A stretch of DNA of 64,000 nucleotides from Tipula vernalis (lineage: Eukaryota > Arthropoda > Insecta > Diptera > Tipulidae), in the NCBI GenBank assembly GCA_958295665.1, contig OY282560.1:189382561-189446560 (forward strand), read 5' to 3'. Shown here piece by piece: positions 10,478 to 19,994 of this stretch (position 1 is its first letter; each line of letters opens with the position of its first letter). A program made the position numbers and the translations under genes. The notes under the pieces were generated by a model. It did no database searches. It saw only the letters and a list, made by a program, of their open reading frames with translations, and had not been told where the DNA came from.

Positions 10478-10908
10478 GGAGAAAAAAAGCAAATATATTT
10501 TTTAATAAATTTTTAAAATCATATATCCATTCTAAGTCATATAAAAAAATATTATGTGATCATTTATCGCTCATTATTCTAGACACAATGACATAAATAT
10601 AGCAGTCATATATCAGTTTTAGCAGTTTAGTACTAGCAATATACTAACCATATGATGGTCATAAACCAGTCATATAATATTAGTTTGTGGTTGTGTATCA
10701 TTTAACAGAGCTTTACAAGATTTTCATTGGTTCTTATTTGACCGTTTTTAGACATATAATATAGACCATTTTGATCATAATAACATCAATATTTGCTAAA
10801 TGATGATGCTTCTATGATTTGATTTTATGACTTAGTCATATAAGAAAGTCGTAGAGAATTATATTTAACCGAATTAAAAACAAATTGTATGATTTCTGGT
10901 TACCTGGG
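10340..10908. repeat. Right subterminal repeat zone of the CACTA-like element
   Basis: As at the left end, TCATATA, GTCATA, GATCATA and related words recur about fifteen times in both orientations up to the CTGGG terminus. The zone also includes a (TG)n microsatellite at 10445-10475. No coding frame is supported. Confidence 0.6.
10445..10475. repeat. (TG)n microsatellite
   Basis: An uninterrupted dinucleotide tract of about 15 TG units lies inside the right end of the DNA transposon. It is likely length-variable. Confidence 0.95.
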
Positions 10909-10910
10909 TA

Positions 10911-11645
10911 GCTGATCCCGTGATATACAATTGGATTAGCAGAGTAGGAGTGCCGATGTAGATTCATACCGATCAAGGCAGGAATTTTGAATAGGTGGTA
11001 TTTCAAGAGATATGCCATATGCTCGGTATAAATAAAACAAGAACAACGCCTTTGCATCCACAGTCTGATGGTATGTTGGAAAGATTCAATGGTACATTGG
11101 GGAAATATCTAGCAAAGGTCGTTGAGAAAAACCAACGCAACTGGGATCTACATATACCGATGTTTCTGATGGCCTACCGATCAGCAATACATGACACAAC
11201 CGGAATGACACCAGCTAAAACGTTATTTGGAGATAATCTACGGTTACCTGGAGATCTAAAGTTTGGGGCTGTACCATCATCGGCTTTATGTGGACAGGAT
11301 TACGTAGACCAAATGAAAGAGGAACTTAATGAGATTCATCAATTTGTACGGGAGAAAATACGGATGTCAAGTGACCGGATGAAGGCTCGATATGACATAC
11401 GAGCAAATAACCAGGGCTTCCAGGAAGGGCAATTAGTATGGCTTCACAACCCGCAACGGAAAAAGGGATTATCACCGAAGCTGCAACCAGCATGGGAAGG
11501 ACCTTACATTGTCATCACAAGGATGAACAACGTGGTTTATCGGATACGGAAGGGACATCGAGGTAAACCAAAGGTGGTGCATTTGGAGAGGCTACCCCTG
11601 TACAGAGGAAGCGATTTGGGTCCTATTCGGGGCGAACAGGCTTAG
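10911..11645 (+). pseudogene. Gypsy-type integrase, downstream piece
   Basis: This continues the integrase broken at 5002. Visible are HPQSDGMLERFNGTL, which holds the catalytic Glu region of the D,D-35-E core, then NWDLHIPMFLMAYRSAIHDTTGMTPA and a C-terminal GPF-type domain (PAWEGPYIVI, then VVHLERLPLY). Stops near 10960 and 10992 make it inactive apart from the transposon insertion. It ends with TAG at 11643-11645, ten bases before an LTR, the normal spacing for integrase at the end of a gypsy pol gene. A purine-rich tract (aggtgggggtag) between them is the expected second-strand primer site. Confidence 0.85.
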
Positions 11646-11655
11646 GTGGGGGTAG

Positions 11656-12098
11656 TGTGACGGTGACACCTAGTGTGTAATAGAATAAGTTAAATTAATA
11701 GCTCAATGTTAAACTGTACTAAAATGGAATTTTCCATGATAAAATTGTTCTACACTATTCTAACTAGAAAAATCATGAGCTTTCTAGAAGTTTGGTTTGT
11801 GTATATAAAAAGGCGAACGAAATCGAATTGGATTAGTAGTATTTGGAAAGCGACAGTGTGAAGATTAAAAAGTAATTAAAAAGTGATTTAAAAAGTGTTG
11901 TAGTGCGAAATAAAAATTATAAGTGAATAGTAAAATTGTGTAAAAATTATTTAAAGTGATTTTGTGAATTTTTATTGATAAACTGTGTTGTAATAAATTT
12001 TGTGAAATAAATAAATTCGTTGGTGATAAATTGAATTGAGTTTGTATTATTCACAATCCAGTGATACGAACCTTGATTGACAAGGCGAAAACGTAACA
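11656..12098 (+). mobile_element. Gypsy LTR, 443 bp
   Basis: The LTR starts TGTGAC right after a polypurine tract and ends GTAACA, so it has the usual TG...CA borders. A promoter-like tatataaaaagg lies near 11812, and overlapping AATAAA signals lie near 12004. It is followed by a primer-binding-site-like sequence and a gag gene. Because an integrase precedes it and a gag follows it, this one LTR serves as 3' LTR of one copy and 5' LTR of another. Confidence 0.8.
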
Positions 12099-12120
12099 AA
12101 TTGGTGACAGCGGTGGGATT
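12099..12120 (+). promoter_or_regulatory. Candidate tRNA primer-binding site
   Basis: Two bases after the LTR comes TGGTGACAGCGGTGGG. This is where the minus-strand primer tRNA anneals in LTR elements, and the TGGTGAC start resembles sites of other insect gypsy elements. I did not match it to a specific tRNA. Confidence 0.5.
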
Positions 12121-12141
12121 GTGAATAAAAAGATAAAGAAA

Positions 12142-13572
12142 ATGATTCTCAACGAATTAAAAGTTCCAGAATTAAAGAGGGAACTTGAGAAACGGGGTTT
12201 GGCTACTGATGGTAGTAAATCAACTTTACAAGCGCGACTACGTGACGCCATGGAGAAAGAAGGGTTAGACGCAGATCAATATTATTTTGGAGAGAAAGTA
12301 ACGGATGCGGCAACCGTCGAGCAGAAAGAAGGAGATAAACAACCGTCAGCCGAAACAACACAACCACCATCTGGAAGTTTCGATTTGTCGCAGTTAATAG
12401 TTGCTATGAACCAGATGACGGGACAGATGAGTCTAATGAAACAACAAAACGAACGACAGCTAGGAGAAATTAAAAATCAAATGGCGCAACAAGCAGTGCA
12501 GTCAAACCAAGAAATTAAAAATGAAATAGAACAACAAAATGTGCGGCAGTTGGAGACTATAAGTCAGTCTAACCAAGAAATGAAACAACAAGCAGAGGAA
12601 ATAAAAGACCAAATTATAGATGGTCAAAAGAGAATGGACGAGAAACTTCTCGAACTATCTACTAACATACATGGCGAAGTGGAGAAGCTGCAAATGGAGA
12701 TTCAAAAGGTTGACGAAAAATTAGAAACGAAGGTTCAACATGTTGAAGAGAAATTGCAAACGGAGATTCAACAGGTTGTGGAAAAATTTCAACGCCTCGA
12801 GAAAGGTCTAACTGATGTCAAGGCAAGTGGAACAACGACGCAAGTGGTTCAAACCGTTCAATCGATTAAGTTAAAGCCACCAACATTCGACGGTACAACA
12901 TCTTTCGGCATTTTCAAATTTCAATTTGAAACGGCAGCCAATCAAAACCGTTGGAATGATGAACATCTTGTCGCAGCGTTAATAGTGGCCCTTAAAGGTG
13001 AAGCTGCGGAGGCCTTACAAACAATTCCGGAAAAATATCGCAACAGTTATTTCGAAATTATGAAGGCGCTGGATAGGAAGTACGGCAGTGATCACAAGCG
13101 GGAAATCTATCGAATGGAATTGAAAAGCCGCTACCAAAAGGGAGGAGAATCACTTCAGGAATTTTCATCGGCAATCGAGCGATTAGTACATCTAGCACAT
13201 ACCAGTACATCAGCCGATTATATGGAAAGGCTAAAAATTGACGCATTCATTGATGGCATTCGAGATCCAGAAACACGCAAGGCGATGATGTTATCACCTA
13301 AAGCAACGTTCGCGGAAACCGTTGCGTATGCGTTAACGAATGAGGCCGTGCAGAACTTCACCAGACCGTCATTATTTAGGCGCCAAATGAACTCAGACAA
13401 GAACGGCAGCATGGAGCGAATGGTACCGATAGCCGGAAGAGGCAGGCTTAGGTGTTGGAAATGTGACAAGTTGGGTCACATCTCAATGGACTGTCGGAAA
13501 ATAATACATGGAGAGAGAAGATCGCCACCTTTTATGCGGGCAAATACGGAACGGTCGCGACAAAGGGTCTAG
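12142..13572 (+). CDS. Gypsy-type gag protein with N-terminal SAP-like motif
   Basis: The ATG at 12142 is preferred over the upstream in-frame GTG; it gives 476 residues. Residues 1-40 (LKVPELKRELEKRGL followed by GSKSTLQARL) read as a SAP-type helix-extended-helix DNA-binding motif, unusual at the front of a gag. A long Q/E/K-rich coiled coil fills about 100-240. The retrotransposon gag core follows (PPTFDGTTSF, then FEIMKALDRKYG and FIDGIRDPETRKAM). A CCHC zinc knuckle, CWKCDKLGHISMDC, lies near residue 440. The frame closes at 13572, and a second zinc knuckle continues in the +1 frame, so either a frameshift mutation or an old programmed shift site lies around 13505-13570. Pol does not follow; the element is cut off after 13894. 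Confidence 0.8.
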   Translation: MILNELKVPELKRELEKRGLATDGSKSTLQARLRDAMEKEGLDADQYYFGEKVTDAATVEQKEGDKQPSAETTQPPSGSFDLSQLIVAMNQMTGQMSLMKQQNERQLGEIKNQMAQQAVQSNQEIKNEIEQQNVRQLETISQSNQEMKQQAEEIKDQIIDGQKRMDEKLLELSTNIHGEVEKLQMEIQKVDEKLETKVQHVEEKLQTEIQQVVEKFQRLEKGLTDVKASGTTTQVVQTVQSIKLKPPTFDGTTSFGIFKFQFETAANQNRWNDEHLVAALIVALKGEAAEALQTIPEKYRNSYFEIMKALDRKYGSDHKREIYRMELKSRYQKGGESLQEFSSAIERLVHLAHTSTSADYMERLKIDAFIDGIRDPETRKAMMLSPKATFAETVAYALTNEAVQNFTRPSLFRRQMNSDKNGSMERMVPIAGRGRLRCWKCDKLGHISMDCRKIIHGERRSPPFMRANTERSRQRV

Positions 13573-13894
13573 AAGCAGCGAGCGAAGATGTTGGGTATGT
13601 AACAGGATTGGCCACATCTCGCGAGATTGTTTGGAAGCAAGAGGAAAGCGGCACGGATCACTATCTTCTGTGGAAAGAGCACGAAGAGAAGAGCAGGAAT
13701 CGGATGAGCGGATGGCAACAGTCGGTAAAGTGGAAAGGTTAGAAGTCAGTTTGAAGGAACCGAAGCTGGCTTCGCCGTCTGGCGCCGACAGCTGCAACAC
13801 GTACACCAAGGGTCCTACTACTAATATCAACTTAAGCTCCAAATATAAACCAACAGCTTACTACTTCTGTAGGAAATGCTTACTACTTCTGTAG
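13508..13894 (+). pseudogene. Gag C-terminal tail in the +1 frame
   Basis: A second CCHC knuckle, CWVCNRIGHISRDC, appears near 13588 in the frame one base on from gag, followed by a charged tail. Protease and RT do not follow. A short tandem repeat (gcttactacttctgtagga, twice, 13854-13895) marks the point where gypsy similarity is lost. Confidence 0.6.
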
Positions 13895-14760
13895 GAAAAC
13901 ATATTTTCTCATCTTAAGAAATAATAAAGTATTGAACAACATATAGTTTCTTAACGACAACTTCTTGCTCGTTACTATTTTGCGATGTGAAGCATCGATG
14001 GAATTAACTAGAACTGAATACAAATAAAACATACACATTCCACAACTCAAGTAGCGTAGGAAATGCTTTACTATATAAATAATATTTAGTACATATACTA
14101 CTTACCATGTTCATTATTATAATAGATTTGATAGCAAATACTTAAAAAATTAAATACAATTTTTGTGAAACTGAAGCAAAACGTTTTCTAGTTAATCGAC
14201 TCGTGAAAAAAATCCACACTTATCCCATAACTATGTATTAACAAATTTCTCGATAGATCTTTACTCTCGGAATTTGTTTGTTATATCGTTGTTCATATAC
14301 AATCGAGCCTAAGTGATTCCTTTGCTGTTAATTTAATGCACTTAAGATGCGACACAACATTGAAATGGGATAGTGGCACAATAAGCCGAAACTTGCAATA
14401 TATCAGTGTAATGTATACCTACTCATGTCATATTTAAAACAAAATAAATATCTGTGCCAGCCGTTACTACAAAAAGCAACAAAACCAAAAACAAAAACAA
14501 GTCGTTACGCATCAGTAAATTTCTTCAAATTTACAACTGTCGTTCGGAAAAAAAAGCAAAACAAAAATATTTTAGTAAAACAGTATACGGTTGGCATCCA
14601 CACGGTTAACTACTAGATTATATTGTAAAATATTTTGATCAAGTATTCAGTGCACAATGTTCATTTAAATAAATTTTTTTTATTAGAAGCTAGATTTTAT
14701 TTTTAGTTCTATACGTTCAGATTTTCCTAATTTTAGTTCCCAACTGAACCGACTACCGAA
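13895..14760. other. Intergenic; upstream region of the five-exon gene
   Basis: No coding or RNA gene is supported. The region is AT-rich and must contain the promoter and leader of the gene starting at 14761. I could not identify a specific core-promoter element. Confidence 0.4.
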
Positions 14761-17282
14761 ATGAGTGATCGACGATTATTTTCATCAGATTACGTTTTTA
14801 AGGTAAGACTAAATTTTGTATACGTACCTGTGCGTGTGCTTGTTTGTTTTTATGCTGGTGCTTGTGATTTTTATTCGTTTTTTCAATTATTATTTACAAT
14901 ATTTAGACCATCAAAAATGAAGATGTTGAAAATATAATAAAAAATGTCCGTAGAAATCGGCGAACCACAAAAAATGATTGTGGTATGTGGGAAGAATTCT
15001 GTGATCACGATAAGATTTCTCTACAATCATCCAAAGACGTAGAAATACCAATTGAAAATGTAGAACCTGATGAAACAATTCCAATCGTACCAACTACTAG
15101 TCAAATTGCACCGATTAAAGTTCGTCGGCTTTCGGATGTAGAAATTAGTGATTTAATTGATCAGGCGTTCCACGAAGTTGTTAAAGAAACCAGTCTCACA
15201 GGAAAATCAAAAGAAATAGAAAATAAACCTCGAAGAAATATTAAGCGATTGGAACGGATTGGAAATAATTCACCACCGTCTGGAGATTTTCAACAAGGTG
15301 ATGGTGTGCAAAATGTGTCGGATGAAAATGACAATAAACCTAAATTAGAAGTGATATATAATAATAAAAGGCCAGTGTCTGTAAAGAGGTTTATTAATAA
15401 ACTGGAAAATATAACGGAAATTATTAGTCAAGAGAATTTTGAAAATATTCGAACAATTGATAAAATACAAAATACACAAATTGAGGAGAGAAAATTACGC
15501 CATTCAAAGCTAACGAATCAGCGAATTGCGTACGACAATTCGTATGAAAGTTATCCGATGGTAATTAAGTCAAGTGAAACATTAGCTATGCCCACTAAGA
15601 AAAGCTCAACTATAATGCCAGCAGAGACTATGGACGCTCTTCCAGAGATTGGCCCCAGCGAGCAATCGAGACTTAGTGATTCGGAGCGGTATGAAATGAT
15701 GCGGCTGTTCAATAAAAAACGACGACAATTAAAAAAGGATTCGCTAGCGGTGGAAGAAGCAAGACGAGAAGGTTCCCCAAACCTACCTGAGGTTTACATT
15801 ACAAATGATAGTACGCCAAACAAACGCAATTCATTTGAGATGAAATCAAAGCAGTTGGGAAAGATTACAAACTATCAGCAAAAATCGATGAACCTGATCG
15901 ATCAGTTACGATTTAATCTGTTAGAAATCCAAAATGAAGGGATTGATTCAAAAGTCGTCAAATTTTATTCTAGTTCAAATTCTTTTCTAGTAAATTTTTC
16001 CAAAAATTTTCTTGAAAAAATTAACTCAATGGTATGTTTGGTAAAAAGTGTGTTTCTATGTATAAAAAAATAAAATTTCTTTTCTTAGATCGCAGAGCTG
16101 CCATCGCTCAATGTTAGCCAACAGATTCTTGTGGTCAACTTGAAAATTTACGAAGCTGTTCTGTTCTATATAAAAAATAAAATGTTTGCTACTTATGATC
16201 ATAATTTGGAGAAGCTCGATGAATTGATAAACATAATATCCACATCAATTTTGATTTCTTTCGAATTCAACATATTCGACGAGAATGATCTTATCTCGCA
16301 GCGTTTCCTGCAAGAGTGTCGAAATCTGTCGGCTTGCATTAAAAATATTCAACGAAAAAAGGAGCTACATTATCAGAAAAATCCCCAGGCAGATTTATCG
16401 AAACGTTTTAATGTTGGGAATATTCCTCGTGGAAATGAACCGGCACGCTATGCGATGTATGGTTTAAATGGTAAAGAAACTAAAAGTAGTAGTAAAGTTA
16501 AAGTTCAGTCGAAAAGTAAAGTTAAATCGAGGGGTGATTCAAGCCAATCTTCGGGAATTTATGGGTCACACACACAAGGTTTAGATAAAACAAACAAAAA
16601 CGATATACCAGTGAAGCGCGGTTATTCACAGAAGGATAATGTCAAGAAAAGTAGTACAATAAAACGAGGAACAAAAAAGGAGAACACGCGGGCACGATCT
16701 CAACATGAATCAAAAACTGATTTAGATGATGACCGAAGTGATCAGTCGTTGAAAGTCATTTATCCAATTTGTGATGATTTTGTGAATACGATGATTGAAA
16801 ATGTTGATGTAGATGAGTTGGAGGTAAGTGTTTGCTTAATATTAATAGAGAATTTCTAAATATCGAACTAATTTCGGTTAATATTTCCAGAATCTTACAC
16901 CTTACATACCCAAGCCATTAACGTTTACTAATACAAATTTGGAAAATTCAGACATGTGAGTATTGACTAATATAAAGTGTTACCTATCACAACCATTATT
17001 AATATGGAACTTTCATATAGGTCCGCTACTTACAGATTCGACTGCAATGATTCTAATTTGCAAAAATCGGATATTGGAATGGTGAAACAGGAATTTATAA
17101 AAGCTGTGATGGGAAACTTAGAGGAATATATGTATAATGAAAAGTCTAATGAAGCAAGGCAATGTGAAAATTTAGAAAAACATTTACAGAATATGCAGAT
17201 TAAGGACAGGCAAGAAATTGAACAACCATTAATTAATGAATTTTTGCGATTGGAATTAGAAGATCAGAAATTTAAAATTTGA
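14761..17282 (+). CDS. Unrecognised five-exon protein-coding gene, 742 residues
   Basis: Exons 14761-14802, 14907-16031, 16089-16823, 16891-16955 and 17021-17282 all have GT-AG borders and compatible phases, and join to a stop at 17280-17282. The protein starts MSDRRLFSSDYVFK. It is hydrophilic and largely low-complexity: an acidic/basic middle (DALPEIGPSEQSRLSDSE, then MMRLFNKKRRQLKK), a helical block in exon 3 (LKIYEAVLFYIKNKMF), a Lys/Ser-rich stretch with repeats such as SKVKVQSKSKVKS, and a C-terminal helix with QCENLEKHLQNMQ. There is no signal peptide and no membrane segment. I do not recognise a family. The composition and helices would suit a cytoskeletal or centrosomal scaffold, but that is a guess. 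It is clearly a real gene because four introns preserve frame. Confidence 0.85.
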
Positions 17283-18317
17283 TATCTGTGGTGGTAAAAT
17301 TTTTTAATGTTATTGAAAAATAAATAATTTAATTTATTTCAAATTTGATGTTTTGTTAAGTTAATGATGTTGAACATAGATTGAAAGACAAGGCGAGAAT
17401 TATTATGTTTTATCTCTTGTTTCAAGAATGAAAGTCGATGTACAAGTTGGATTAAGGTCGCTGCATGAGCCAGATAGTTCTGAGAATATTTGTATCTCAA
17501 CATATTGCACCCAATGAAATCACTGTATTAGAAAAAAAAAAAAAAAATTCCCCCATAAGCTTTGTCCTCCCGAGTTAAAATTTATTCAACATTGGGCAAA
17601 CAATCTGGCAGACGACCAAGACCAACAAAACAACACTAAAAAAATCGTTTAGAGCAATAATTTTTGCCCATTATTTAAATATGTGCTTGAGTAAAAAATG
17701 TTTTTTTACGTTCGCCCCGTTTTATTTTGAATAAAATAAAATAAATTATATTAATTGAATCCGTAAATTAATTGAATGAATCCGTAAGATGTTTCTGGTA
17801 GTACTTTTTGTTTTTTTTTTTTTATTATACCTAGATTTGATTAGTTTACTAGTCATTTTAGCTATTGTTGAGTATAAATGAATTTTCCGATAATTGTCTG
17901 TTTCATTTAAATTTTTGTTTGGTTTTTGTACTGGTTATAATTTAATGTTCTTCCATTTTTCTGAGTATTCCTCTTTTCCACAACTTCTGTAAAGTAAGTA
18001 AAACATGAAAATAAACTGTAATGTACTCATTTTGAAAGTAAAAATATCAACAAAGCACTAATTAAAGTCGATTTTTATCAATGTCAATCTTTAAAATACG
18101 ATATGTTATCATCAAAAAGTTATGTTGTTCTTATCGTGTACGATTGTAAGACTTATCAGAGGTTGTAGGTGAAAATATTACCTTCCAAATAAATAAAAAT
18201 TGCAGCTTTAATCTGCTTCTTCGGATTTTATTGAAGTTTTTGAAAAATAGTTTGTGGAAAAGTATTAAGAGATTTTTTGTCAATTTTTGATTAAATTTTT
18301 CTTTTATTCAAAATGAG
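17283..18317. other. Intergenic, no gene seen
   Basis: AT-rich sequence with A and T runs. AATAAA-type signals near 17320 fit the 3' end of the upstream gene. Nothing else is supported. Confidence 0.4.
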
Positions 18318-18321
18318 TTTT

Positions 18322-18541
18322 ATTTAAGAACATATTGGCCATTTTTATCTATGACATTTTGGTCTTTTTTGGAAAGTTTCATAATTCCATCGGTGTAGAA
18401 CTGCTGGGGTTTATCGGCGAAAAACTTGGCCAAGTGATTTTCACAGTTCTTTTTGAAGCCAACTTTAGACCATCAAGCGAGTTTTGTAGAGATCGAAACA
18501 AATGGTAGACCGAGGTGGCAAGATCCGGGCTATACGACGAA
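18322..18541 (-). pseudogene. Mariner transposase C-terminal remnant
   Basis: The minus strand reads YSPDLATSVYHLF (the last catalytic Asp region of mariner, normally SPDLAPSDYHLF), then RSLQNSLDG, and after a frameshift ENHLAKFFADKPQQFYTDGI and KNGQYVLK, ending in a stop at about 18322. The rest of the transposase is missing. It is unrelated in detail to the mariner at 58953-60245. Confidence 0.75.
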
Positions 18542-18559
18542 TGCAGGTCTAACCAATGG

Positions 18560-18925
18560 GCTATTTTGGAACTCGTGAATTATTTTATTAATTTCGGCTT
18601 CGTCAGATAAAAATATAATTTTATTGCAAGGTGACTCAACAGGTGGGATTAAGTATATTTGGATATTGAATGTTAGAATTTTGAAATGAATTAGCAATAT
18701 TGGAATCGGATTTATTTTGCTCAAAAGATTTAGTAGGTTTAGAAAATTGATCAGTATTACCAGTTTGCAAGTTTTTGGATTGTGCTCTAGTAATTACTTG
18801 TAAAGTAGTGTTATCATTTTTCTTCTCAGAATCAGACGAATTTACACGACTTAGTGCATCAGTGTTCGTGTACTCATCTATTTCGAGCCTCCATCGTACT
18901 AGCCTAGAAGTAGAATTGCTTGTCT
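18560..18925 (-). pseudogene. LTR-retrotransposon pol remnant (RNase H end)
   Basis: The minus strand reads RLVRWRLEIDEYTNTDALSRV followed by a hydrophilic linker with ITRAQSKNLQTGNTDQ. In gypsy-type pol, RWRL...ADALSR marks the end of RNase H just before the integrase zinc finger. Most conserved residues around it are lost. It lies directly next to the mariner remnant. Confidence 0.6.
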
Positions 18926-19009
18926 TGTGAAACTATAGATGAAAATATATCGAGAGAAATACTACCCTGCATGTTGTTGATTGAGGTTTTTTGCTCTATG
19001 ATCTATTAA

Positions 19010-19990
19010 TATATATGATGGAAACTACAATCCTAACAGCATTAAAAGATATGAACAGCAAAGTCGATATCATAGTGCTAGGTCTCGCTTCTCTATATCA
19101 AACGACACTCCAGCGAGCATAGGGCAAGAAACGTTTTTCTCACATACTGAGAACAAAAAACAACCTATTCAAATATTAATGAAAACATTTGCTGGATAAT
19201 AATATCAAAGTCGATCAAGATGCTGCCGACAAATTGATTGTTGATACTGCGATTAGAACTCCAAAGACTTCAGAACAACAATAGTTGAGCAAGATGTTGA
19301 TCTGTTCGTTCTTCTAATAGCATTAGCTCCTGAAAATACAGACGTAATTGTTTTACAAATCAAAAATTGGTAGAACAAAATCAAAACTGAATTCGTCAAT
19401 AGATTTTCAAGGAGAGTACAATAATATAACAAAGTGTTATTTTTAGCTCAGGCGATAAGCGGAACCGGCTGCGATACAACGAGCGCTCAGTAGAATAAAG
19501 GAAAAAAAGGAACAATAAAACTGTTTACAAAAGATTTACTTCGAGAGCAAAATGCTCTAACTGCTTTTTCCAATGAAAATTCTTCTTTAAATGTAGTAAA
19601 AGAGGCAAGAGAGAATTTTTTTGTCTGTATACATGTAAAAAAAAATATTTTTACGTACACAGACGTACACAGATTTCATGTTTCAACAATCGCTTAAAAA
19701 AAACTGCTCATTTGGAATCATTACCTCCAACGGTTGCTGCTGCAGCACAACACTCATACAGAACATATTATCCACGTGCAAAAATGGCTTGCCAATGAAA
19801 AGTTTCCTGAAGAGTAGCTATGGGGAAAAAGAGGAGATATTCTGCCACCAGTTCAAACCACTTTAGATGCTGTACCAAAAAACATTTTAGATTTAAAAGC
19901 AAGTGGGTGTACAGGAAATTGATCCACGTTACAGTACAAATGCATGAATGCAGGTTTAAAATATTCCATAATGTCAAACTTTGGCCTATT
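19010..19990 (+). pseudogene. Decayed copy of an insect transposon-associated gene (GCDTTSA family)
   Basis: Broken frames contain DLFVLLIALAPENTDVIVLQIK, then AISGTGCDTTSAQ.NKGKK, SLPPTVAAAAQHSYRTYY and, in another frame, QKWLANEKFPEE with ILPPVQTTLDAVPKNIL. I recall this series of blocks (DTDLLVLLIAL, SGCDTTSA, LPPT.AAA..HS.RTY) from repeated unnamed proteins in many arthropod and cnidarian genomes, usually treated as transposon-derived. At least six frame breaks show it is dead. Its biochemical role is unknown to me. Confidence 0.55.
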
Positions 19991-19994
19991 TTGA

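Larger units (their letters stand above)
5003..10908. mobile_element. CACTA-like DNA transposon, 5,906 bp, inserted in gypsy integrase
   Basis: The ends are CCCAGTAAACC on the left and, reverse-complemented, CCCAGGTAACC on the right, with weaker similarity for about 38 bases. A TA dinucleotide flanks both sides, and the disrupted integrase frame is restored when the insert and one TA are removed, so the boundaries are firm. Inside are a 668-codon transposase-like gene on the plus strand and a seven-exon gene on the minus strand, placed tail to tail with 365 bases between their stop codons. The outer 500 bases at each end carry many copies of short TCATA/GATCATA motifs. Two genes plus dense subterminal repeats is the layout of CACTA/Spm elements (TnpD and TnpA). 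The CCCAG ends are not the usual CACTA termini, so the assignment is 'CACTA-like', not certain. Confidence 0.85.

Noticed and set aside
4857..13894. Complete endogenous retrovirus
   Set aside because: Only integrase, one LTR and gag pieces are present; protease, RT and any envelope are missing, and the order is tandem.
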